Shown here: in pieces, positions 1-9,220 of the stretch
How positions within the stretch are numbered: position 1 is the stretch's first letter
How the letters are laid out: the number at the start of each line of letters is the position of its first letter
NCBI RefSeq assembly: GCF_947493125.1
Contig: NZ_CANLQB010000004.1
Location: 62,001 to 126,000 of the forward strand
Direction: 5' to 3'
Origin: an uncultured Roseobacter sp.
GTDB taxonomy: Bacteria; Pseudomonadota; Alphaproteobacteria; Rhodobacterales; Rhodobacteraceae
Length of the DNA stretch: 64,000 bases
Translations under genes and position numbers: made by a program
Notes under the pieces: model-generated
Databases searched by the model: none
Told to the model about the DNA's origin: nothing
Seen by the model: the letters and a program-made list of their open reading frames with translations, nothing else

Positions 1-127
1 GCGGGGCGGCAAATGCGACGTGCCCGATGACGCGCTGCTTCATGCGGAGATTGATGGCGGGCCCATCGGGGCTGCCCGTGCGGCGGCCGAGTTGCTGGCA
101 CGCGCGTTCACCGCGCCGCAGGCATGA
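1..127 (+). CDS. GTA gene g10 family protein, C-terminal fragment
   Basis: The frame starting at base 2 is open from the window edge to a TGA at 125-127, giving the last 41 residues of a protein (ending FTAPQA). The following gene starts inside this stop (ATGA overlap at 124-127). The order with g10.1, g11, g12 and onward matches the RcGTA structural cluster, so this should be the end of g10, the gene-transfer-agent family protein next to the tail tube gene. The piece is too short to identify from its own sequence; the call rests on synteny. Confidence 0.6.
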   Translation, partial: RGGKCDVPDDALLHAEIDGGPIGAARAAAELLARAFTAPQA

Positions 128-333
128 CGCGGCTGGACTGGCCGGCACTGATGCGGGTCGGCCTACGGGGGCTCGGGCTGCAGCCGGACGTGTTCTGGGC
201 GCTTACGCCTGCCGAGTTACAGACCATGTTGGGCGACCCGAGCAAAAGCGGGCCGCTGTTGAGCACCAGGTTGGAGGCCTTGATGGCCTCATATCCCGAC
301 ACCGAAGACGAGGACGATGGCAATGACGGATGA
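124..333 (+). CDS. GTA tail assembly chaperone (g10.1, rcc01693 family)
   Basis: This is a 69-aa protein beginning MTRLDWPALMRVGLRGLGL, with the motif PDVFWALTPAELQTMLG and an acidic tail rich in Asp/Glu. These are typical of the small rcc01693-type protein between g10 and the tape measure gene in Rhodobacterales gene transfer agents, and of tail assembly chaperones generally. It overlaps g10 by an ATGA junction, and its 3' end overlaps the start of g11, which suggests translational coupling. It probably keeps the tape measure protein soluble during tail assembly; that role is inferred from the family and was not seen directly. Confidence 0.85.
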   Translation: MTRLDWPALMRVGLRGLGLQPDVFWALTPAELQTMLGDPSKSGPLLSTRLEALMASYPDTEDEDDGNDG

Positions 334-982
334 GAGCGGGTTTGACGATCTTGAGGGGCGCGCCGAAGGGCTGAACGAGACGCTTGGCCAGACGAGCCAG
401 CTGGTTTCGGGGTTTGACAGCGAGCTGCAGCGGATGAAGACGTCCTTGGCGGCCACTGGCCGAGACATCGCCGTTTTGGAGCGCGGGCTGACACGCGGCC
501 TGCGGCGGGCTTTCGACGGCGTTGTCTTTGACGGCGACAGCTTGTCGACAGCGCTCGACACGCTTGCGAACAGTCTGGTGAACACGGCTTACAGCGCTGC
601 GATCAACCCGGTGACGAAACAGGTGGGCGGGCTGCTGGCACAAGGTGTCGACGGGCTGATCGGAGGTATCTTGCCGTTCGCAGATGGGGCTCCGTTCAGC
701 CAGGGTCGCGTCATGCCCTTTGCCACTGGCGGCATCGTCAGCGGAGCCACGCCCTTCGGGATGCGCGGCGGTATGGGGATCATGGGAGAGGCCGGACCGG
801 AGGCGATCATGCCGCTCGCACGCGGCCCCGATGGCAAGCTGGGTGTGCGCGGGGCGGGCGGTGGCGGCCAGACCATCGTGATGAACATCACCACGCCGGA
901 CGTGCAGGGGTTCCAGCGCAGCCAGGGCCAGATCGCGGCCCAGATGACCCGTGCCTTGGGGCGCGGCCAACGCAATCGATAA
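323..982 (+). CDS. GTA tail tape measure protein (g11)
   Basis: The 219-aa product is short for a tape measure protein but is the usual size in gene transfer agents with short tails. The N-terminal ~80 residues are helical and polar. A Gly-rich C-terminal segment (FATGGIVSGATPFGMRGG, then GEAGPEAIMPLARG) is the hallmark C-terminal motif of phage tape measure proteins. I prefer the ATG at 323 because GAGG at 310-313 is nine bases upstream; the in-frame ATG at 317 is too close to it. The gene overlaps the end of g10.1 by 11 bases. It sets tail length and is probably released during DNA delivery. Confidence 0.88.
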   Translation: MTDESGFDDLEGRAEGLNETLGQTSQLVSGFDSELQRMKTSLAATGRDIAVLERGLTRGLRRAFDGVVFDGDSLSTALDTLANSLVNTAYSAAINPVTKQVGGLLAQGVDGLIGGILPFADGAPFSQGRVMPFATGGIVSGATPFGMRGGMGIMGEAGPEAIMPLARGPDGKLGVRGAGGGGQTIVMNITTPDVQGFQRSQGQIAAQMTRALGRGQRNR

Positions 983-1000
983 GACCGGGGGAGCACACCC

Positions 1001-1633
1001 ATGCAATTTCATGAAGTGAGGTTTCCGGCCACCCTGAGCTTTGGCTCTGTCGGTGGTCCGGAGAGGCGCACCGATGTGGTGACAATCAGCAACGGCTTCG
1101 AGGAGCGGAACTCGCCCTGGGCCCATTCGCGCAGGCGGTATGACGCAGGCTTGGGCATGCGCTCGCTTGATGACGTGGAAACGCTGATCGCGTTTTTCGA
1201 AGCGCGGTTCGGGCAACTCTATGCGTTTCGCTGGAAGGACTGGTCCGACTATCGCTCGGCGAAGCCGTCCGCTGACATCTCTGCTTTCGACCAGGTGATT
1301 GGAACCGGGGACGGCACGCAGACGGAATTCACGCTGATCAAGGCCTACCAGTCCGGCACCTATAGCTATGTGCGCCCCATCAGCAAGCCAGTCATCGGAA
1401 CGGTTGTGGTTGGCGTGAATGGGGCTGCCCTGGTCGAAGGAGAAGACTATTCAATTGAGCACGAGACCGGGGTGATCACCTTTGTGACCGCGCCTGACGC
1501 TGGTGTTGAGGTGACTGCCGGTTTCGAGTTCGATGTGCCTGTCCGCTTCGACACTGACCGAATCCAGACCAGTATCGCCAGTTTTCAGGCCGGCGAAGTC
1601 CCGAATGTGCCGATTGTGGAGGTCCGGATCTGA
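1001..1633 (+). CDS. GTA distal tail protein, DUF2460 (g12)
   Basis: The 210-aa protein starts MQFHEVRFPATLSFGSVGGP and contains ERNSPWAHSRRRYDAG and FFEARFGQLYAFRWKDWSDY, characteristic of the DUF2460 family (TIGR02217-type). In RcGTA this protein forms the distal tail ring that joins the tube to the hub. A GGGGAG ribosome site lies eight bases before the ATG. The stop codon overlaps the g13 start (TGATG at 1631-1635). Length and order are as expected for the family. Confidence 0.92.
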   Translation: MQFHEVRFPATLSFGSVGGPERRTDVVTISNGFEERNSPWAHSRRRYDAGLGMRSLDDVETLIAFFEARFGQLYAFRWKDWSDYRSAKPSADISAFDQVIGTGDGTQTEFTLIKAYQSGTYSYVRPISKPVIGTVVVGVNGAALVEGEDYSIEHETGVITFVTAPDAGVEVTAGFEFDVPVRFDTDRIQTSIASFQAGEVPNVPIVEVRI

Positions 1634-2520
1634 TGCCCGGTATGGATGCAGGGCTTCAGGCCCACCTCGAAGGCGGCCTGACCACTGTCGCGCACGCCTG
1701 GGCGATCACTCGGCAGGACGGTGCTGTGCTGGGTTTTACCGATCACGACCGAGATCTGAGCTTTGACGGGATCACCTTTCGGGCAGACACGGGATTGAGC
1801 GCGCTGGCGTTATCGCAGAGCACCGGGCTCTCGGTCGACAACACCGAAGCACTTGGCGCGCTCAGCGATCTGTCGATCCGCGAGGATGAAATCGAGCAAG
1901 GCCGATTCGATGAGGCCGAGGTGCTGGCCTGGCTGGTGAACTGGCACGATGTAAGTCAGCGCTGGTTACAGTTTCGCGGCACCATCGGTGAGCTGCGCCG
2001 TGCGGACGGTGGTTTTCAGGCCGAGTTGCGTGGATTGACCGAGTTGCTCAATCGACCGTTGGGGCGGGTCTATCAGAAGCCCTGCACGGCGGTGCTGGGG
2101 GATGCGACCTGCCGGTTCGACCTGACGACACCAGGCTACTCGATTGAGCTGCCCATCGAAGAGGTCACCCGATCACGCGTCTTCCGTTGGGAGGACTTCG
2201 GCGGCTTTGACACCGGCTGGTTCGCCCGTGGTCGACTGGAGATCCTGACCGGGGCCGCGGCAGGGCTTTGGGGGATGATCAAACAGGACCGATTTGAAGG
2301 CGTTTACCGCGTTATTGAGCTGTGGGAACCTTTGCGCGGCGCGCTTGAGCCGGGTGCACGTGTCCGGATCGTCGCAGGTTGTGACAAACGCAGCCAGACC
2401 TGCCGGCTTAAGTTTGCGAACCTGATCAATTTTCAAGGGTTTCCGGATGTGCCGAGCGAGGACTGGATGATCGCGGTGCCGAAATCGAGCGGCGCGAATA
2501 CAGGCGGGAGCCGAAGATGA
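1633..2520 (+). CDS. GTA tail hub protein, DUF2163 (g13)
   Basis: The 295-aa protein has the DUF2163 N-terminal region (TRQDGAVLGFTDHDRDLSFDG, residues about 27-46) and the C-terminal phage_BR0599 motif (LKFANLINFQGFPDVP, residues about 259-274). It contains exactly four cysteines, C151, C160, C250 and C257, in two pairs. This resembles the cysteine set of lambda gpL-type hub proteins that hold an iron-sulfur cluster. It overlaps g12 and g14 by a few bases. In the particle it should form the hub between the distal tail ring and the megatron. The cluster is an inference from the cysteine pattern. Confidence 0.92.
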   Translation: MPGMDAGLQAHLEGGLTTVAHAWAITRQDGAVLGFTDHDRDLSFDGITFRADTGLSALALSQSTGLSVDNTEALGALSDLSIREDEIEQGRFDEAEVLAWLVNWHDVSQRWLQFRGTIGELRRADGGFQAELRGLTELLNRPLGRVYQKPCTAVLGDATCRFDLTTPGYSIELPIEEVTRSRVFRWEDFGGFDTGWFARGRLEILTGAAAGLWGMIKQDRFEGVYRVIELWEPLRGALEPGARVRIVAGCDKRSQTCRLKFANLINFQGFPDVPSEDWMIAVPKSSGANTGGSRR

Positions 2521-2963
2521 CCCCAATGCAGCAGCGCATCCTGATTGAGGCCCGCGACTGGATTGGAACTCCTTATGTGCACCAATCCGCCCGCAAAGGC
2601 GCCGGAACCGATTGCCTGGGGCTGATCCGCGGTCTGTGGCGCGCACTTTATGGGCAGGAACCAGAACCCGTTCCGGCGTATTCCATGGATTGGTCGGAGC
2701 CGCAGGGCGAAGAGCGCCTGTGGGATGCCGCCGTTCGGCACCTGCTGGCCAAGCCGTTGGATCATTTGGCACCTGCGGATGTCGTTCTTTTCCGAATGCG
2801 CAGCAACGCGGTTGCAAAGCACCTTGGGATCGTCGGTCAGACGGGACACCATCCAACCTTCATACACGCTTATTCCGGCCACGGGGTTGTCGAAAGTCCG
2901 CTCAGCCTGCCGTGGCGGCGGCGCATTGTGGCGCGGTTTACTTTTCCTGAGGAGGCCCTCTGA
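2517..2963 (+). CDS. GTA tail NlpC/P60-type peptidase (g14)
   Basis: The 148-aa protein shows the NlpC/P60 fold signature: WIGTPYVHQSARKGAGTDCLG with candidate nucleophile Cys33, and the KHLGIVGQ strand with His102. A further His117 lies in the segment that normally contributes the polar third residue. In RcGTA the homologue is the tail peptidoglycan endopeptidase that opens the recipient wall during DNA entry. It overlaps g13 by an ATGA junction, and its stop overlaps the g15 start (TGATG). No signal peptide is present, as expected for a tail component packed into the particle. Confidence 0.92.
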   Translation: MTPMQQRILIEARDWIGTPYVHQSARKGAGTDCLGLIRGLWRALYGQEPEPVPAYSMDWSEPQGEERLWDAAVRHLLAKPLDHLAPADVVLFRMRSNAVAKHLGIVGQTGHHPTFIHAYSGHGVVESPLSLPWRRRIVARFTFPEEAL

Positions 2964-5900
2964 TGGCGACGATTGTACTTTCTGCGGTAGGAGCCGCGGC
3001 TGGTGGCGCGATTGGCGGCAGTGTCGCGGGCCTGTCGACCGCTGTGATCGGTCGCGCTGTAGGCGCCACCATTGGCCGAGTGATCGATCAGCGGCTGCTG
3101 GGTGAGGGGTCTGAGGTGGTGGAGACCGGCAAGGTTGACCGCTTCCGCATCTCCAGCGTTGGTGAAGGGGAAGCGCTCGCGCAGGTATACGGGCGGATGC
3201 GGCTGGGTGGTCAGGTGATTTGGGCCTCGGATTTCGCCGAAACTGTTTCGGTCTCCGGTGGCGGCGGCGGCGGCAAGGGAGCGCCGAGCCAACCCACGAC
3301 CCAAACCCGCAGCTATTCCTATTCGGTCAATCTTGCCGTGGCGATCTGCGAAGGTGAGATTACGCGAGTCGGGCGCATCTGGGCCAATGGTGAAGAGATT
3401 GCACCGGATGATCTCAATATGCGGATCTACCGCGGTGCGCCGGATCAGCTGCCCGATCCGACGATTGAGGCGATTGAAGGTGCGGGAACGGTTCCGGCCT
3501 ATCGTGGTACCGCTTACGTCGTTTTCGAGAATCTTCAGCTGGAGCGGTTCGGCAACCGGATTCCGCAATTCTCCTTTGAGGTGTCCCGGCCCGAGCAGGT
3601 CGACGAGCCTGACGCGGAGCTGGCACTGACCTATGCAATCAGAAGTGTCGCCGTGATCCCCGGAACAGGAGAGTACTCCTTGGCGACGACACCGGTGCAC
3701 TACAGCAGCGGGCCCGGCAGCCGCTGGAGCGCAAATGTCAACACACCGGCGGAAAAGGCGGACTTTGCCGCCTCGCTCGAGACACTTGTTGATGAACTCC
3801 CCAACTGTGAAGCGGCATCCCTGGTTGTGTCCTGGTTCGGTGACGACCTGCGGTGTGGAAGCTGCAAGATCCGGCCCCGCGTCGAGAAGAAGGAATACGA
3901 AGGCGAGAACATGCGTTGGACCGTCGCGGGCCTCAGCCGGTCAACGGCTCTCGCGATGCCACAGGAGAATGGGCGACCAGTGTATGGCGGAACGCCCACC
4001 GATCAGTCGGTTGTTCAAGCCATTCAAGCGATGCACGCGGCTGGCAAGAAGGTGTTGTTCTATCCCTTCATCCTAATGGACCAACTGGGCGACAACACGC
4101 TGCAAAACCCGTATGCGCCGGAAGAAATACAGCCCGCTCTGCCCTGGAGAGGGCGGATCACCTTGTCGGTTGCGCCGGGCGTAGAGGGGTCGCCCGACGG
4201 TACGGCGGATGCGGATGCGGAAGTGGATGCGTTCTTCGGTACGGCACGCGCAACGCATTTCAGCACCTCCGGTACATCGGTGCGCTACACTGGGCCAAAT
4301 GAGTGGTCTTTCAACCGGTTCATCCTGCACTATGCTGCGCTCTGCAAAGCAGCGGGCGGTGTCGAAGCCTTCTGTATCGGCACTGAAATGCGGGGGCTTA
4401 CGCAGATTCGCGGTGCCGGGAACAGTTTTGTCGCCGTGGCGCGGATGCGCGCTCTGGCGGCTGATGTGCGTGCCATCCTGGGGGCGGAGACCAAGATCAC
4501 CTATGCTGCGGATTGGAGTGAATATTTCGGCTATCAGCCGCAGGATGGTTCGAATGACCGTTACTTCCATCTCGATCCGTTGTGGGCAGACGCCAATATC
4601 GATTTCATCGGTATAGACAACTACATGCCGATGTCTGACTGGCGGGAGGGGGATGAGCATCTCGATGCCGACGCCGGATCAATCTATGATCTCGAATACC
4701 TGAAATCGAACATTGATGGTGGTGAGGGATACGACTGGTTCTATGCGTCCGAGCAGGATGCGGCGGAGCAGATCCGCACACCAATCGAAGACGGCGCATA
4801 CGGAGAGCCGTGGGTCTACCGCTACAAGGACATCAAAAACTGGTGGATGAACCCGCATCACGAGCGCATCGCAGGTGTCCGGTCGCCCGATCCCACGGGG
4901 TGGATTCCGCAGTCAAAACCAATCTGGTTCACCGAGATCGGTTGTGCCTCCGTCGACAAGGGAACAAACCAGCCAAACAAGTTCCTTGATATGAAGTCGT
5001 CCGAAAGCAGCTTGCCGAAGTTTTCCAACGGCGCACGCGATGACTTCATCCAGGCGCAGTATCTGCGGGCGCTGGCTGCGTTCTGGGCCGATCAGGACAA
5101 GAACCCCAGCTCGATAGTTTACGACGGGCCCATGGTCGATATGAGCCGGGCGTTTGTCTGGGCCTGGGATGCGCGACCCTATCCCTATTTCCCGAATAAT
5201 GCAGCGCTGTGGAGCGACGCCGAGAATTACGCGCGGGGGCATTGGATCAATGGACGGACGTCGGCGCGGTCTCTATCTTCGGTTGTCGCCGAGATTTGCA
5301 TGAAGGCGGGTGTCAAGAATTTCGACACCAGCCGCCTTTACGGCACGGTACGTGGCTATCTGGTCAATGATGTCAACGACGCCCGCGCCTCGCTACAACC
5401 GCTGATGCTGCGGTATTCCTTCGATGCGGTCGAGCGGGACGGCGAGCTCGTCTTCCGTATGCGCAATGGTCAGAATCCGTTGCAGCTGAACCGCGACATC
5501 CTCGCTCTCAGCGAGGAGCTTGATGGTGTCGTGGAGCAATCCCGCTCATCACAGGCTGATATGGCCGGGCGGGTTCGCCTTCGGTTCGTGCAAGCAGATG
5601 CGGAGTTCGACGTGCTGGCCGAGGAAGCCGTGCTGGCGGATGAACGCACGCATTCCGTTTCGACCTCCGAGATACCGATCGCGCTGACCCGCGGCGAGGG
5701 GCGCCAGACTGCAGAACGCTGGCTGACCGAAGCGCGGGTGGCCCGCGATGCGATCCGCTTTGCGCTGCCGCCATCGTGCCTCACAATGGGGGCCGGCGAT
5801 GTCATCGAATTGCAGGGAGATCAGACGGAAGGTCGTGCGCTTTACCGGATTGACCGGGTGGAACAGGGTGCGTTGCAGATCGTCGAAGCCGTTCGGATCG

Positions 5901-6904
5901 AACCCGATGTCTATACTTCGGCTGAGATGATCGACGATGTGCCGAGCCCGCGACCCTTCGTGCCGCCCGTGCCGGTCACACCGCTGTTCCTCGATCTGCC
6001 GTTGATGACCGGAGACGAGGTGCCGCATGCGCCCCATGCCGCGATTACGGCGCAGCCCTGGCAGGGCTCGGTCGCTGTTTATCGTTCGCCAAGCGACAGC
6101 GATTTCCGGCTTATCAGCCAGCTGTCCGCACGGTCAATCATCGGCACCACTCAATCCGCGATGGTGGCCGCTCCCGCGGCGCGTCTGGATCGCGGTGCAC
6201 CGCTCGAAGTGAAGCTGATCAGCGGTACGCTCAGTTCCGTAGACATTCAGGCGATGCTGAGCGGCGCCAATCTGGCGGCGATCGGGGATGGCACTCCGGA
6301 CAATTGGGAGGTGTTCCAATTCGCCGAGGCCACGCTTATCGACAAGTATACCTACCAGTTGCAGACCCGGTTGCGAGGGCAGTTGGGCAGTGACGGCCTC
6401 GTGCCGGATGTCTGGCCCGAGGGCTCCTGGTTTGTCCTTCTGAACGGCTTTCCCGAGCAGATTGACCTTGGCCGCAACCTGCGGCGGGTGTCTCAGACCT
6501 ACCGCATCGGCCCCGCGCGTCGTCCGGTGGATGACGTGTCTTACGTCGAAGAAGTACATGCCTTCAACGGCAATGGAGAGCGGCCTTACGCGCCGGCCCA
6601 TCTGCGCACGACCCGCGCATTCGACGGCACGCTTCGCGCTCTCTGGATTCGCCGTACGCGCCAAGACGGGGACAGCTGGGATGTGCCGGATGTGCCCTTG
6701 GCCGAGGAGAGCGAGGCCTATGCCGTGCGCGTCCGGCAAGGCGATACGGTCTTGCGCGAGACGACTGTTTACGCGCCACAATGGGATTACACATTGGCTG
6801 ATCAACTGGCGGATGAGGCAACCGGTGCCGTGACGCTTGAAGTCGCCCAGATTTCGGCAACCTACGGGCCCGGGCTTGTCACCAGTGTCGATGTGTCGCT
6901 CTGA
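2963..6904 (+). CDS. GTA host-specificity 'megatron' protein with TIM-barrel domain (g15)
   Basis: The 1313-aa protein closes the structural cluster and has the length usual for RcGTA g15. The N-terminus has a Gly/Ala-rich hydrophobic stretch (residues about 1-45). Residues about 430-680 form the GTA TIM-barrel-like domain, with FCIGTEM (Glu475), FIGIDNYMPMSDWREG and KPIWFTEIGC (Glu658). The following ~350 residues match the phage tail (gpJ-like) region, and the C-terminus has beta-rich repeats likely to be fibre or receptor-binding. The two glutamates lie where clan A glycoside hydrolases keep their acid/base and nucleophile, so glycan hydrolysis is possible but unproven. It starts inside the g14 stop. 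Confidence 0.93.
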   Translation: MATIVLSAVGAAAGGAIGGSVAGLSTAVIGRAVGATIGRVIDQRLLGEGSEVVETGKVDRFRISSVGEGEALAQVYGRMRLGGQVIWASDFAETVSVSGGGGGGKGAPSQPTTQTRSYSYSVNLAVAICEGEITRVGRIWANGEEIAPDDLNMRIYRGAPDQLPDPTIEAIEGAGTVPAYRGTAYVVFENLQLERFGNRIPQFSFEVSRPEQVDEPDAELALTYAIRSVAVIPGTGEYSLATTPVHYSSGPGSRWSANVNTPAEKADFAASLETLVDELPNCEAASLVVSWFGDDLRCGSCKIRPRVEKKEYEGENMRWTVAGLSRSTALAMPQENGRPVYGGTPTDQSVVQAIQAMHAAGKKVLFYPFILMDQLGDNTLQNPYAPEEIQPALPWRGRITLSVAPGVEGSPDGTADADAEVDAFFGTARATHFSTSGTSVRYTGPNEWSFNRFILHYAALCKAAGGVEAFCIGTEMRGLTQIRGAGNSFVAVARMRALAADVRAILGAETKITYAADWSEYFGYQPQDGSNDRYFHLDPLWADANIDFIGIDNYMPMSDWREGDEHLDADAGSIYDLEYLKSNIDGGEGYDWFYASEQDAAEQIRTPIEDGAYGEPWVYRYKDIKNWWMNPHHERIAGVRSPDPTGWIPQSKPIWFTEIGCASVDKGTNQPNKFLDMKSSESSLPKFSNGARDDFIQAQYLRALAAFWADQDKNPSSIVYDGPMVDMSRAFVWAWDARPYPYFPNNAALWSDAENYARGHWINGRTSARSLSSVVAEICMKAGVKNFDTSRLYGTVRGYLVNDVNDARASLQPLMLRYSFDAVERDGELVFRMRNGQNPLQLNRDILALSEELDGVVEQSRSSQADMAGRVRLRFVQADAEFDVLAEEAVLADERTHSVSTSEIPIALTRGEGRQTAERWLTEARVARDAIRFALPPSCLTMGAGDVIELQGDQTEGRALYRIDRVEQGALQIVEAVRIEPDVYTSAEMIDDVPSPRPFVPPVPVTPLFLDLPLMTGDEVPHAPHAAITAQPWQGSVAVYRSPSDSDFRLISQLSARSIIGTTQSAMVAAPAARLDRGAPLEVKLISGTLSSVDIQAMLSGANLAAIGDGTPDNWEVFQFAEATLIDKYTYQLQTRLRGQLGSDGLVPDVWPEGSWFVLLNGFPEQIDLGRNLRRVSQTYRIGPARRPVDDVSYVEEVHAFNGNGERPYAPAHLRTTRAFDGTLRALWIRRTRQDGDSWDVPDVPLAEESEAYAVRVRQGDTVLRETTVYAPQWDYTLADQLADEATGAVTLEVAQISATYGPGLVTSVDVSL

Positions 6905-6936
6905 AGATACCCGTGGATGAAGAGGTCGGCCTAACC

Positions 6937-6953
6937 CATTCCCGACGGGAATG
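6937..6953. other. Perfect short palindrome after the GTA cluster
   Basis: CATTCCCG, one base, CGGGAATG: an 8-bp perfect inverted repeat 33 bases after the g15 stop. It has no T tract on the plus strand, so it is a weak terminator candidate for the GTA operon. It could instead be an operator for cysE, whose start is 80 bases downstream. Confidence 0.35.
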
Positions 6954-7032
6954 CCGCTCATCACAGCTTTGCATTTGGCCTTCGCCTCCTAAATGAGGTA
7001 ACAAGGGGCGAACCGCAAAGAGGATGATCACG

Positions 7033-7842
7033 ATGGCGGAACTTAGTCCAAACATCACTCCGGTTGATCCGGTTTGGGACCAGATCTGTGTCGAAGCACG
7101 GCAGGCGGCTCTGGATGAGCCGCTTATGGGCGGGTTTCTCCACGCTTGTATCCTGCACCACACGAGCATCGAGAAGGCGCTGTCCTACCGGATCGCCGCC
7201 AAGCTTGCGTCCAACGAGATGTCGATGGTCGTCGTGCGTGAGATGGTCGAAGATGCCTATTCTCTCGATCCGTCGCTGGTGCACGCGGCACGGGCCGATC
7301 TCGTCGCCATATACGAGCGTGATCCGGCCTGCCACCGGTTGCTGCAGCCGATCCTCTATTTCAAAGGGTATCAGGCGATGCAGGCCTACCGGGTGGGTCA
7401 CCACCTGTGGACGCAAGGAAAACGCGATCTGGCCTATTTCGTACAGATGCGGGTCTCGGAAATCTTCGGCGTCGACATCCACCCGGCGGCGCGTATCGGC
7501 AAAGGCATCATGATCGACCACGCGCATTCCATCGTGATCGGCGAGACGGCCGTTGTCGGTGACAATGTCTCCATGCTGCATTCGGTGACACTTGGCGGGA
7601 CGGGCAAGGAAGAAGAGGACCGTCATCCCACAATCGGTGACGGTGTGCTGATCGGAGCCGGGGCCAAGGTCCTGGGCAACATCAAGATCGGCAATTGCAG
7701 CCGGATCGCTGCAGGATCTGTGGTGCTCGAAGAGGTGCCGCCCTGCAAGACGGTGGCGGGTATCCCGGCACGTATTGTCGGCGAAGCGGGATGTGATCAG
7801 CCATCCATTTCGATGAACCATATGCTTGGCCCGGACGTCTGA
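7033..7842 (+). CDS. cysE: Serine O-acetyltransferase
   Basis: The 269-aa enzyme makes O-acetylserine from serine and acetyl-CoA, the carbon acceptor for cysteine synthesis. The N-terminal alpha-helical SATase domain (residues about 10-135) is followed by a left-handed beta-helix with hexapeptide repeats (IGKGIMIDHAHSIVIG, IGDGVLIGAGAKVLG, IGNCSRIAAGSVV). The DIHPAARIG and DRHPTIGDG motifs hold the catalytic His/Asp and acetyl-CoA-site residues. I chose ATG 7033 because AAAGAGG at 7017-7023 is nine bases away; ATG 7024 would abut it. It stands alone, but it functionally feeds from the sulfide operon at the far end of the window. Confidence 0.95.
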   Translation: MAELSPNITPVDPVWDQICVEARQAALDEPLMGGFLHACILHHTSIEKALSYRIAAKLASNEMSMVVVREMVEDAYSLDPSLVHAARADLVAIYERDPACHRLLQPILYFKGYQAMQAYRVGHHLWTQGKRDLAYFVQMRVSEIFGVDIHPAARIGKGIMIDHAHSIVIGETAVVGDNVSMLHSVTLGGTGKEEEDRHPTIGDGVLIGAGAKVLGNIKIGNCSRIAAGSVVLEEVPPCKTVAGIPARIVGEAGCDQPSISMNHMLGPDV

Positions 7843-7856
7843 GGCCTTCTAAAATG

Positions 7857-7889
7857 CAAAAAGCCGGGAGCAATGCTCCCGGCTTTTTT
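7857..7889. terminator. Bidirectional rho-independent terminator between cysE and pdhC
   Basis: AAAAGCCGGGAGC, loop AAT, then GCTCCCGGCTTTT with a T run on the plus strand and an A run before the stem, so it can work in both directions. The convergent genes cysE (stop 7842) and pdhC (stop at 7906) flank it. Confidence 0.93.
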
Positions 7890-7905
7890 GTTTTGGGGCC
7901 GCGTG

Positions 7906-9210
7906 TCAGGCCAGCATGGTCATCGGGTTTTCAAGATTGTCCTTGATCGCCTGTAGAAGCTGCGCGCCGAGCGCCCCGTCAATCACGCGGTGATCCACCG
8001 ACAATGTGACCGACATCACCGTGGCAACCGCCAGTTCTCCATCTGCTCCAACAATCGGCCTTTTTACGCCCGCTCCAACTGCGAGGATCGCGCCATGGGG
8101 CGGGTTGATGACCGCGTCGAAATTGTCGATACCGAACATGCCAAGGTTGGAGATGGCGAAGCTGCCGCCCTGGTATTCATGCGGCGCGAGCTTGCGGTCG
8201 CGGGCGCGGGTCGCAAGGTCCTTCATCTCGGCGGAGAGCGCGGAGAGCGATTTCATGTCAGCGTCTTTCAGCACAGGTGTGAAGAGCCCGCCCTCGATGG
8301 CCACTGCGACGGCCACATCCGACGGTTTCAGCTTCAGCATCCGGTCACCGGCCCAGACGGCATTGGCATCGGGCACCGCTTGAAGCGCAAGCGCGCAGGC
8401 CTTGATGATGAAGTCGTTGACCGAGAGCTTCACGCCCCGAGCCTCAAGCTGTTTGTTGAGCTCGCCGCGGAACTTCAGCAGCGCATCAAGCTCAATGTCC
8501 CGGCGCAGGTAGAAATGCGGGATCGATTGCTTGGCCTCGGTGAGGCGGCTGGCGATGGTCTTGCGCATGCCATCCAAGCTCACCTCTTCGTAGTCGCGCC
8601 CCTCGTACATCGCCATCACAGAGCTTGCGCTTGGGCCACGCGCGGCGGCGGCTGCAGGGGCGGCCGGGGCTTCCGCTGCGGGCGCGCTTGCGGCTGCCTT
8701 TGGGGCAGCTGTCGCTTTCTCCACATCGGCCTTCACGATGCGGCCGTGCGGGCCGGAGCCTTTGATGGACGCCAGATCGAGGCCCTTATCCTTGGCGATC
8801 CGGCGTGCAAGCGGGGACGCAAAGATGCGATTGCCGTCCGCGCTCTTTGGTGCCGGAGCGGGAGCGGGCGCCTCGGAGCCTCCGCTGGAGGCCGCCTCGT
8901 TGCCCGCGTCAGCCGCAGGTGCGGCTTGCGGTGCAGATTTCGACGTGTCGATATCATCGGCGCTTTCGCCCTCTTCGAGCAGGATCGCGATGGCGGTGTT
9001 GACCTTCACGCCTTCGGTGCCTTCTTCAACCAGGATCTTGCCGATGGTGCCTTCATCGACAGCTTCGAACTCCATCGTGGCCTTGTCGGTTTCGATCTCG
9101 GCCATGATGTCGCCGGAGGAGACGGTGTCGCCTTCCTTGACGTGCCATTTGGCAAGCGTGCCTTCTTCCATGGTTGGGCTCAGGGCGGGCATGAGGATTT
9201 CTGTCGGCAT
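7906..9210 (-). CDS. pdhC: Pyruvate dehydrogenase E2, dihydrolipoamide acetyltransferase
   Basis: The 434-aa E2 core of the pyruvate dehydrogenase complex. It has an N-terminal lipoyl domain (residues about 2-78, lipoyl Lys in [10 protein letters not shown]), an Ala/Pro-rich linker, a peripheral subunit-binding domain ([21 protein letters not shown]), a second Ala-rich linker, and the catalytic domain ending with the DHRVIDG active-site motif. It follows pdhB by 10 bases and is the last gene of pdhABC. Its first ~116 residues are almost identical to those of PdhB, also at the DNA level (see repeat entries). Confidence 0.97.
   Translation of the reverse strand: MPTEILMPALSPTMEEGTLAKWHVKEGDTVSSGDIMAEIETDKATMEFEAVDEGTIGKILVEEGTEGVKVNTAIAILLEEGESADDIDTSKSAPQAAPAADAGNEAASSGGSEAPAPAPAPKSADGNRIFASPLARRIAKDKGLDLASIKGSGPHGRIVKADVEKATAAPKAAASAPAAEAPAAPAAAAARGPSASSVMAMYEGRDYEEVSLDGMRKTIASRLTEAKQSIPHFYLRRDIELDALLKFRGELNKQLEARGVKLSVNDFIIKACALALQAVPDANAVWAGDRMLKLKPSDVAVAVAIEGGLFTPVLKDADMKSLSALSAEMKDLATRARDRKLAPHEYQGGSFAISNLGMFGIDNFDAVINPPHGAILAVGAGVKRPIVGADGELAVATVMSVTLSVDHRVIDGALGAQLLQAIKDNLENPMTMLA
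8865..9210 (-). repeat. Lipoyl-domain direct repeat, copy in pdhC
   Basis: This 346-base stretch, coding for the lipoyl domain and first linker of PdhC, aligns without gaps to 10261-10606 in pdhB. Most of it is identical, including synonymous positions; only a few codons differ (for example Ala/Pro at residue 2). Identity at silent sites points to recent duplication or continuing gene conversion between the two genes. Confidence 0.85.
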
Positions 9211-9220
9211 GGCGCGCTCC

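Noticed and set aside
1-6904. Interpreting the tail genes as part of an integrated prophage
   Set aside because: Gene order, the small tape measure protein, the rcc01693-type gene and the TIM-barrel megatron match the gene transfer agent; no integrase, lysis or attachment sequence follows g15.
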